This document shows positions 1 to 5,990 of a stretch of DNA of 9,495 nt, piece after piece. Position 1 is the first letter of the stretch. Each line of letters begins with the position of its first letter. The stretch spans positions 1 to 9,495 of the forward strand of contig CAZKZZ010000149.1 of the NCBI GenBank assembly GCA_964557375.1, given 5' to 3'. The notes under the pieces are model-generated. The model was not told the DNA's origin. It worked only from the letters and a program-made list of their open reading frames with translations, and ran no database searches. The position numbers and the translations under genes are program-made. Source of the stretch: CAZKZZ01 sp964557375 (GTDB lineage: Bacteria; Spirochaetota; Spirochaetia; SPDA01; CAZJBZ01).

Positions 1-699
1 AGGAGTTCGGTATGTCCGTTTACTCTGTGTAAGCTCCGAATTGATAAGATTTTCCAGATACCGAAGTGTTAGCGGCACGCCATAAATGAGAGGAACGTGA
101 TATCCTTTTTGCTCGAGTCTGTTTCTCATTTCTGTTTCCACCCCAACCATTCGGGTGCAGCCTAAAATAAGCGAATGAGCTCCATCCTCGATCACTGCCG
201 TTTCAGCAGCCTCCATAGCTGCTTGAAGCAGCCTGCTCCGGTTATTGAGTTCGAGGACCGGCATCTCGATAGACCGTATCGAGGCCAGTTTTGATTCGAG
301 CCCGAGAGAACGGACCAGATGAAGAAAGGAGACATTTGTATGTTCCAGTTCGGTAATAATGGAAAAATTGTCTGCTAAATCGGCTGCACAGAGAATAGAG
401 GTGCGCCCCGGCCCTACAACCGGAATCTCGACAACCTCCCTTACGGCTTCCAGACCGAGATCGAGCATACATTCGATAAAAATACCGTCATGGCCGTCCC
501 GCTCGGCATTTCTTGCCATTTTTATAACTGAGGGGGTGTTGACTGCTTCGTCCAAGAAGGATTCATTCGATACCGTTCCGTAGGGTATACTTTCCACATG
601 CACTTCGGTAGACTCCGAAACGTACTCCCTGATTCGCTCCTCCATGGGGCCCAGGTCTTCGTCTGTTATAATCGGAACAATAAACTTGAGTTTCAACAT
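1..699 (-). CDS. Hydantoin / Asp-Glu racemase family protein (partial, runs off left edge)
   Basis: The reading frame stays open from the ATG at 699-697 to base 1, giving 233 residues with no stop, so the 3' end is missing. It belongs to the Asp/Glu/hydantoin racemase superfamily, cytosolic cofactor-independent enzymes that use two cysteines to move a proton at a chiral carbon. Both cysteines are present: C77 in FIECMLDLGLEAVREV, followed by the family-like EIPVVGPGRTS, and C181 in LILGCTRMVG. Characterised hydantoin racemases are about 240 residues, so only a short tail should be missing. AGGAGG (707-702) lies just 2 bases before the ATG; the next codon is TTG (696-694), at a more usual 5-base spacing, so TTG may be the true start. 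It is the last visible gene of the transporter/DUF917 operon. I infer racemisation or isomerisation of the imported compound or its product; the exact substrate (hydantoin, amino acid or other) cannot be read from sequence. Confidence 0.85.
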   Translation of the reverse strand, partial: MLKLKFIVPIITDEDLGPMEERIREYVSESTEVHVESIPYGTVSNESFLDEAVNTPSVIKMARNAERDGHDGIFIECMLDLGLEAVREVVEIPVVGPGRTSILCAADLADNFSIITELEHTNVSFLHLVRSLGLESKLASIRSIEMPVLELNNRSRLLQAAMEAAETAVIEDGAHSLILGCTRMVGVETEMRNRLEQKGYHVPLIYGVPLTLRYLENLINSELTQSKRTYRTP

Positions 700-701
700 T
701 C

Positions 702-707
702 CCTCCT
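702..707 (-). promoter_or_regulatory. Ribosome binding site of the racemase gene, unusually close to ATG
   Basis: AGGAGG on the minus strand is a full Shine-Dalgarno match, but only GA separates it from the ATG at 699. The TTG immediately after that ATG is 5 bases from the site, so it may be the real start or share initiation. The difference to the protein is one residue. Confidence 0.6.
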
Positions 708-716
708 GTACGCAGA

Positions 717-739
717 AGGGCCGGAAGGTTTCCAGCCCT
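717..739 (-). promoter_or_regulatory. Intergenic hairpin between the DUF917 and racemase genes
   Basis: On the minus strand AGGGCTGG (739-732) can pair with CCGGCCCT (724-717) around a 7-base loop. All eight pairs form if one U-G wobble is allowed. No U-run follows, so it is not an intrinsic terminator. It lies between the DUF917 stop (751) and the racemase ribosome site (707-702), so it could affect mRNA stability or translation of the racemase. The function is inferred from position only. Confidence 0.4.
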
Positions 740-750
740 CCCCTGCCGGC

Positions 751-1872
751 TTAGACCAATTCTTCGATCGGCTTATAATCTAGATCAAAATCGAAGTGCT
801 TCGGTCCCAATATTTCGATTCCTTTTTCAGACCTGAACTGTTCGATTGCTTTTAGACCGATAACACCGACTCTCTGTCCTGCATCCACAACCGTATTGGT
901 AAGCGGTTCTCCCGTTTTTCGGTCCACTACAATCATCATGTCCGGGCTGGTTACATATTCTTTTCCATCGAGCCAGGATATGTGGTTTTCGTTCTTGAAC
1001 CAGATCTTCATCTCCTTTCCGGAAAAATCCCCTTCACCTTTGATAGTATTGATACCGCAGTAGTAATCTTCTCTCGGTTCAGGCTCCTTACTTTCAACAG
1101 TCCCTTCGAAAAGCAGCCATCCCTGCAGATATTTGATTACTTCCCGTACCGGGTCCTTACCCTTTTCATTTGCCTCTCTGATGGTTTTTCCAATTTCAAA
1201 ACAGTTCGTCATCGTGCCCGGAATGAGCACCTTTTTCATCTCACTTCCCTTTATGAGAAACCCGGCCTGCCCCGCAAGCCCGAAAGAAGCTGCTGCAATA
1301 TACTTACCGATCCGTTCAACCATCTCATAACCTACACTCTTATCGATAATGGCAAGATTGCCGTAACGGTCTGCACTCGATATCGGCCACATGGATAGTC
1401 CCGCCAAATAAGGTGTCGTCTGGGGGATCTCCGGTATTGCTCTGCCTGTATAATCGCCGTCTACAAATTGTATTCCCAATCGGGCTGCGGCAGCCATAGC
1501 TCCGGCTGTGTTCCCTCCGCCCAGCTCGATCGGAACGATTGCACTCGTTTTAACGTCCATATACCGTTCGAGCAGTTTCACTGCCTCAGCCTGAATACTT
1601 TTATATACTTCTTTTTCGAGACCGAACTGCTTCATCCGTCTTTTTGTCTCATCGGTTACCGGGGCGATCGATCCCATTAAAAAGGGACAGACCGTATATG
1701 CATCATCCGGTACATCGGCACTGTCAACCCAGGAGATGGTAAACCCTTCATCCCGGGTTTCGGTGAGCCACCGGATGCCGTCCTCCGGGAGCCCTCCTCC
1801 TCCCGTCCCCATAAACGTACAGCCGCGAACATAATCTTTGATGTCCTGATCGGTTTTCAACGTAGTTTTCAT
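751..1872 (-). CDS. DUF917 / S-methyl-thiohydantoin desulfurase-like protein
   Basis: This is a 373-residue cytosolic protein with the layout of the DUF917 family (now often labelled S-Me-THD-like). The N-terminal domain has the glycine-rich MGTGGGG at 21-27. The conserved central block runs LGGGNTAGAM (117-126), then ARLGIQFVDGDYTGRAIPE and QTT (about 130-153). The C-terminal domain carries NENHISWLDGKEYVTSPD and VVDRKTGEPLTN (about 294-326), then AGQRVGVIGL. The length fits a complete single-unit member. I chose the ATG at 1872, because GGAGG sits 8 bases upstream; an in-frame ATG at 1899 would add nine residues but places the ribosome site inside the gene. The family frequently neighbours hydantoinase/oxoprolinase and hydantoin racemase genes, and its biochemistry is poorly defined. 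It lies 61 bases after the second ATPase gene and 51 before the racemase, so I infer it acts on the imported compound or an intermediate. Confidence 0.88.
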   Translation of the reverse strand: MKTTLKTDQDIKDYVRGCTFMGTGGGGLPEDGIRWLTETRDEGFTISWVDSADVPDDAYTVCPFLMGSIAPVTDETKRRMKQFGLEKEVYKSIQAEAVKLLERYMDVKTSAIVPIELGGGNTAGAMAAAARLGIQFVDGDYTGRAIPEIPQTTPYLAGLSMWPISSADRYGNLAIIDKSVGYEMVERIGKYIAAASFGLAGQAGFLIKGSEMKKVLIPGTMTNCFEIGKTIREANEKGKDPVREVIKYLQGWLLFEGTVESKEPEPREDYYCGINTIKGEGDFSGKEMKIWFKNENHISWLDGKEYVTSPDMMIVVDRKTGEPLTNTVVDAGQRVGVIGLKAIEQFRSEKGIEILGPKHFDFDLDYKPIEELV

Positions 1873-1933
1873 TTTTGTTTCCTCCACATTAAATCGCAAA
1901 ATTTTACAGATTACATGTAACCTTCTCTATTTA

Positions 1934-2962
1934 TTACCCTCTTATCCGCCCCTTACCGGCGCTTTCCAACAGTTCCAGATTTTTCGCTACATGGTGACAC
2001 CGCACAAAATGCCCCGGCCGTACCTCTTCGAGTACCGGAAGCTGCTCGGAACAGACTGAATCGGCCAGTGTGCATCGGGGGTGAAACACGCATCCCGAAG
2101 GCGGATTAACAGGGCTGGGAGTGTCCCCTCCCCTGCTCTGGTCTTCCGGTTTGATCCGGATCTCATCTTCGGCAACAGCAGGAACGGCTGAAATAAGGGT
2201 CCTCGTGTACGGAGCAAGCGGTTCTTCGAACAGTGTTTCCGTCTGCGCATATTCGAACAGATATCCCAGATACATGACCGCGGTCCGGGTAGCGATGGTC
2301 CTTACCAGGGACAAATCATGAGAAATAAACAGATAGGAGAGGTGCATATCTTTGCGTAGGTCCTGTAAGAGCCGTATGATTTTCGCCTGCACGGACACGT
2401 CCAGAGCTGAAGTCGGTTCATCGAGTACAATAAAAGAAGGATTTACAGCCAATGCCCGGGCAATCGAGATCCGCTGCCGCTGGCCGCCGCTCAATGCCGA
2501 GGGGTATTTGTACATATAGTTCGGAGATAGTTCCACCTTCTCCAGCAAACCTGCCACGATGTCTTTTCGTTCTCTTTTTGAATCCGCTATTTTGTGGACG
2601 ATAAGCGGATCTTCGAGTGTGCTCAGAATACTCCTTCTCGGATTCAAAGAAGATTTTGGGTCCTGAAAGACCATCTGAATTTCTTTCATGAAAAATGCGG
2701 CGTTCTCCGGATCGTTATCGCTAACATACCGTCCTTTATATTCGATGGTTCCATGCGTCGGCCGGTAGATCCGCACGATCATCTTCCCGACAGTCGATTT
2801 TCCTGAACCGGACTCGCCTACCAGACCGAAAATCTCACCGCTTTCAATACGGAAACTGACATCTTCAACAGCCCTCACATCCCCTATTTTACGCTGGAAT
2901 ATACCGGCGCGGATGGGGAAGTGTTTTACCAGATTATTGACCACGAGAAAATTACTTTCCAT
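1934..2962 (-). CDS. Oligopeptide-type ABC transporter ATPase (OppF/DppF family)
   Basis: This is a 342-residue cytoplasmic ATPase subunit that powers the importer. All nucleotide-binding motifs are canonical: Walker A GESGSGKS at 49-56, Q-loop VFQDP with Q100, signature LSGGQRQR at 157-164, Walker B VLDEPTSALD with D181 and E182, and switch histidine H215 in ISHDL. After about residue 245 comes the peptide-transporter C-terminal extension (EEPLAPYTRTL). It carries four cysteines, C291, C297, C304 and C322, in the pattern known from OppD/DppD-type subunits that bind a [4Fe-4S] cluster. The start overlaps the preceding ATPase gene by 11 bases, with GGAGAGGGG just upstream, which suggests translational coupling. 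OppF is the usual second ATPase of a heterodimer, so it should pair with the 2952-3974 product. The imported substrate cannot be deduced from this subunit. Confidence 0.95.
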   Translation of the reverse strand: MESNFLVVNNLVKHFPIRAGIFQRKIGDVRAVEDVSFRIESGEIFGLVGESGSGKSTVGKMIVRIYRPTHGTIEYKGRYVSDNDPENAAFFMKEIQMVFQDPKSSLNPRRSILSTLEDPLIVHKIADSKRERKDIVAGLLEKVELSPNYMYKYPSALSGGQRQRISIARALAVNPSFIVLDEPTSALDVSVQAKIIRLLQDLRKDMHLSYLFISHDLSLVRTIATRTAVMYLGYLFEYAQTETLFEEPLAPYTRTLISAVPAVAEDEIRIKPEDQSRGGDTPSPVNPPSGCVFHPRCTLADSVCSEQLPVLEEVRPGHFVRCHHVAKNLELLESAGKGRIRG

Positions 2963-3974
2963 TCTTCCCCTCTCCTTTTGTATAGAGGTAACAGCCTACG
3001 AAATGGTCTTTTCCGACTTCAGTAAAAGAGGGCTTCTGTTTTTTACAGACATCCATTACATGCGGGCAGCGGGGATGAAACCTGCAGCCGGAAGGGGCTT
3101 CGGTGTAATCGGGGACGGTCCCTGATATTCCTTCCGCGATCTCACCGCCTGTGAGCCGTGGAATGGAGGCGAGCAGTCCTTTTGTATAGGGGTGAAGAGG
3201 GTTTTTAAACAATTCGGAAGTCGGCGCAGTCTCTGCAATCTGGCCCCCGTACATGATATATACCCTCTCCGTAGTTGTTTGTATTATTCCTAAATTGTGG
3301 GTAATAAGCAGGATAGAGATTCCCCGGTCCCGCACCAGGTCTTTGAGAAGATCCAGTATCTGGGCCTGAATCGTGACATCGAGCGCAGTCCCCGGTTCGT
3401 CGGCGATGAGAAAATTTGGTTTATTGACCAGAGCCATGGCGATCAATATCCGCTGGCGCATACCCCCGCTCAATTCAAGAGGGTAACTTCCAAGAATCCG
3501 TTCGGGATCGGGGAGTTTTACCTCCTTGAGACTCTGCACCGCTATCTCTTTGAGCCGCTCTTTGGAAATCTCTTTTGATTCTTTTTTTGTTTTTCCGGCA
3601 AAACGGATAACATCAAAAAGCTGTTCTTTGATGGGAAACACCGGGTTGAGGGCATTCATTGGGTCCTGGAATACCATAGATACTTCTCGTCCCTTTAGTT
3701 TCCGCATTTGACTGTCCGACATTTTTAGCACATTTTTACCGTTTAAAAGGATTTTTCCGGAAGGGACAATGGCCGGAGGCACTTTAATCATCCCCATTAC
3801 CATTTTCATGGTTATTGATTTTCCGCAGCCGGTCTCCCCGGCCACTCCGACCCGTTCACCCTTTCTCACATGGAGACTGATCCCGTCGAGCACACGGGAG
3901 ACCCCCTCATAGACACGAAAGTGGACCTGTAAATCTGTAATATCGAGTGCAAGCTGTGTACCGTCGGCATTCAT
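2952..3974 (-). CDS. Oligopeptide-type ABC transporter ATPase (OppD/DppD family)
   Basis: This is a 340-residue cytoplasmic ATPase and partner of the following OppF-type subunit. Walker A is GETGCGKS at 46-53, the Q-loop is VFQDP with Q103, the signature is LSGGMRQR at 168-175, Walker B is LIADEPGTALD with D192 and E193, and the switch histidine is H226 in ITHNL. Two positions differ from the usual family text: DEPG in place of DEPT, and THN in place of THD. The catalytic lysine, glutamate and histidine are intact, so the subunit is probably active. The C-terminal extension has NPLHPYTKGLLASIP and four cysteines, C297, C303, C310 and C328, with the spacing of a [4Fe-4S] site. The gene starts in an ATGA overlap with the stop of the preceding permease gene, preceded by AAGGGG, consistent with coupled translation in the operon. 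Confidence 0.95.
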   Translation of the reverse strand: MNADGTQLALDITDLQVHFRVYEGVSRVLDGISLHVRKGERVGVAGETGCGKSITMKMVMGMIKVPPAIVPSGKILLNGKNVLKMSDSQMRKLKGREVSMVFQDPMNALNPVFPIKEQLFDVIRFAGKTKKESKEISKERLKEIAVQSLKEVKLPDPERILGSYPLELSGGMRQRILIAMALVNKPNFLIADEPGTALDVTIQAQILDLLKDLVRDRGISILLITHNLGIIQTTTERVYIMYGGQIAETAPTSELFKNPLHPYTKGLLASIPRLTGGEIAEGISGTVPDYTEAPSGCRFHPRCPHVMDVCKKQKPSFTEVGKDHFVGCYLYTKGEGKNGK

Positions 3975-4876
3975 TTTTCCGCCCCTTCTACATCGAGCAT
4001 GTCCCGAAGGCCGTCTCCCAAGAGGTTAAACCCCAAAATAAGAAAGAAAATAGCCAAACTCGGAAAAACCGTAAGCCACCATTTCGTGGGCAGATGGGCC
4101 GAACCGTAAGCGATCATTGTTCCCAACCCCGGTTTCGGAGGCTGCACTCCCAATCCTAAGAAACTCAGGCCCGCTCCTACGAGGATGATGAACCCCGCAT
4201 CGAGCGTTATTTTGACCAGAATGGAAGATGCACAGTTAGGCAGAATGTCCTTGAATATGATCCGTAAAGGCCCGGCCCCGCAGACCTGACTTGCCTGAAC
4301 GAACTCCTCGGTCTTTATAGACCGAGTGATGCTGTGGACCAGCCGGCAGTGCCAGGTCCACCAGATAGAAGAGACTGCCAGCATGGCCTTTCCAATAGTC
4401 GGTGTAAAAGCCGCCCCTATTGCCAAGGCCATGACCAATGCGGGAATTGCAAGGAATACATCGGTAATACGCATGATAATCGTTTCCACTGCCCCACCCG
4501 TGTATCCTGCAATTAACCCCAGCGTAACCCCGAAGGGGACACTGATACTCAACACCACCAGCGCCATGAGCAGCGAAATCCGATAACCGAAAATGACACG
4601 GGAAAAGGTGTCCCGTCCTACTTCGTCCGTACCGAACCAATATTCCCGGCTCGGCGGCCGAAAGGTGTTCTCGAAATTGGTTGTCTTACCTGCATGTTCC
4701 GGATACGGAGTTAAGAAAGGAGCAAAAATTGCAAGGATAATTACCGTGAGCACCATACACCCCCCAATGAGAGATATAGGGTTCTTACGAAACCGGTACC
4801 ATCCCCGGCCGATCCTCTCTTTCAATTCCATCCATTTCGTGACCGTTACTTTCTCAGAGACAGTGGCATTACTCAT
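3971..4876 (-). CDS. Oligopeptide-type ABC transporter permease (OppC/DppC family)
   Basis: This is a 301-residue inner-membrane permease. A soluble N-terminus of about 33 residues leads to the first hydrophobic segment (about 36-56). The family marker FGTDEVGRD (81-89) follows, then RISLLMALVVLSISVPFGVTLG and further membrane segments. The cytoplasmic coupling loop that docks on the ATPases is at about 190-214 (EEFVQASQVCGAGPLRIIFKDILPN region). SFLGLGVQPPKP (238-249) and GFNLLGDGLRD (282-292) are the usual OppC endings. The length is normal for the family. The start overlaps the OppB-type gene by 8 bases and has AAGGAG upstream; the end overlaps the next ATPase gene by 4 bases. It should form the transmembrane pore with the 4869-5897 product. 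Confidence 0.95.
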   Translation of the reverse strand: MSNATVSEKVTVTKWMELKERIGRGWYRFRKNPISLIGGCMVLTVIILAIFAPFLTPYPEHAGKTTNFENTFRPPSREYWFGTDEVGRDTFSRVIFGYRISLLMALVVLSISVPFGVTLGLIAGYTGGAVETIIMRITDVFLAIPALVMALAIGAAFTPTIGKAMLAVSSIWWTWHCRLVHSITRSIKTEEFVQASQVCGAGPLRIIFKDILPNCASSILVKITLDAGFIILVGAGLSFLGLGVQPPKPGLGTMIAYGSAHLPTKWWLTVFPSLAIFFLILGFNLLGDGLRDMLDVEGAEK

Positions 4877-5897
4877 TGCTGCTCTCCTTTAACCGGATAC
4901 GGGGATCCACAAACCCGGACACAAGATCCACAATAAGATTGACGATAACAAAGGCGAGACCGATTACCAGCACTACACCCATGACCGCATTGAAATCTTT
5001 TCTAAGAATTGCCCGGATCCCGTACTTTGCCATGCCGGGCCAGCCGAATACCTGCTCGACGAGGAAGGCGTTACCCAACTCCGATGCAAAAGTGAGACCG
5101 ATAATCGTCAACGGAGGAATGAATGAAGGACGAAGCATATACTTAAACGTCATCAGCCTGTTCGGTATTCCCAGCGCTTTTCCGAACTGAATGTAGTCCT
5201 TGTTCAGTACATCACTCACACTGCTCCTCGTGATTCTCGTAATCTGACCGATGCCGATGAGTGCTACGGAAAACGAAGGAAGTAAAATATGCACGAATGC
5301 GTCCCAGAACGTCTCTAAGTTTCCCGCCAAAAGACTGTCGATTAAGAAAAAGCCGGTACGGTGCGGAGGGGGCGCTGTTAAGAGGCTCAGCCTTCCTGTT
5401 GTGGGGAGAATCCCCAGACCATACGAGAATATGAGCTGCCCGATAAGCCCGGCTACAAATGGAGGAACGGCAACTCCGATAAACGCCACCAGCCGGCTTA
5501 CATTGTCGAACCAGCTGTCTTTATACCTGCCGGCCAGCAAACCGAATGGTATGCCGATAATCAAAACCCAGACGATGGACATAAATACCAGCTCCAAGGT
5601 TGCCGGTAAAAAATGCTTGATATCGAGAAACACATTCCTTCTCGTTTGAAATGACATTCCCATATCACCGGAAAACACGCCTTTGATATAATCGACATAC
5701 TGAACGACAAGAGGTTTATCCATTCCCATCTCATGTCTCAATTTTTCGACCTGCTCCTGAGAGGCAAACGGTCCCAAAGCAAGCCGTGCGGGATCACCAG
5801 GTAGTGTCCGGGCAATGATGAAAATGAGTACGGATAAACCCAATAAAACAAAAATTGAATAAAACAGACGTCTCGCTAAATAATCGGTAAACTTCAT
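4869..5897 (-). CDS. Oligopeptide-type ABC transporter permease (OppB/DppB family)
   Basis: This is a 342-residue inner-membrane permease with about six membrane segments (roughly 11-30, 100-122, 136-160, 202-222, 258-282, 304-328). The OppB marker ARTLPGDPA follows the first segment (29-37). The periplasmic stretch includes LRHEMGMDKPLVVQY, typical of the family. The coupling loop lies at about 233-258 (NKDYIQFGKALGIPN and following). FLVEQVFGWPGMAKYG (278-293) and DLVSGFVDPRIR (324-335) are also characteristic. AGAGG sits 8 bases before the ATG. The gene follows the binding-protein gene after 93 bases that contain a strong hairpin, and it overlaps the second permease gene by 8 bases. It forms half of the translocation pore. 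Confidence 0.95.
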   Translation of the reverse strand: MKFTDYLARRLFYSIFVLLGLSVLIFIIARTLPGDPARLALGPFASQEQVEKLRHEMGMDKPLVVQYVDYIKGVFSGDMGMSFQTRRNVFLDIKHFLPATLELVFMSIVWVLIIGIPFGLLAGRYKDSWFDNVSRLVAFIGVAVPPFVAGLIGQLIFSYGLGILPTTGRLSLLTAPPPHRTGFFLIDSLLAGNLETFWDAFVHILLPSFSVALIGIGQITRITRSSVSDVLNKDYIQFGKALGIPNRLMTFKYMLRPSFIPPLTIIGLTFASELGNAFLVEQVFGWPGMAKYGIRAILRKDFNAVMGVVLVIGLAFVIVNLIVDLVSGFVDPRIRLKESSNE

Positions 5898-5944
5898 ATA
5901 TTGATCCTCTGTTATTGGGCACCTATGTAGCTGAGGAGGCGGCC

Positions 5945-5974
5945 GGAACCGGCAGTTTCGATACTGCCGGTTCC
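5945..5974 (-). promoter_or_regulatory. Strong hairpin between binding-protein and permease genes
   Basis: GGAACCGGCAGT (5945-5956) and ACTGCCGGTTCC (5963-5974) are perfect 12-base inverted repeats around a 6-base loop. In the minus-strand transcript the stem lies 16 bases after the binding-protein stop. The sequence after it (GGCCGCCTCC) is not a U-run, so it does not fit an intrinsic terminator. Hairpins here are well known in ABC import operons, where they protect the upstream binding-protein message and lower expression of the membrane parts. That role is inferred here; the inverted repeat is directly visible. Confidence 0.75.
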
Positions 5975-5990
5975 AGACACCAATGTGACT

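Noticed and set aside
242..783. Short open frames on both strands at the left end
   Set aside because: The continuous minus-strand racemase frame from 699 to 1 has both catalytic cysteines and explains this stretch; the small frames are shadows of it or of the intergenic gap.
982..1398. Plus-strand open frames opposite the DUF917 gene
   Set aside because: They lie inside a well-supported minus-strand gene and their translations show no family-like motifs.
1901..1920. Palindrome TTACATGTAA and a TAAAAT box before the DUF917 gene as an internal promoter or operator
   Set aside because: No credible -35 box lies at the right distance, and a 10-base palindrome in AT-rich spacer is unremarkable. 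Read-through from the operon explains expression.
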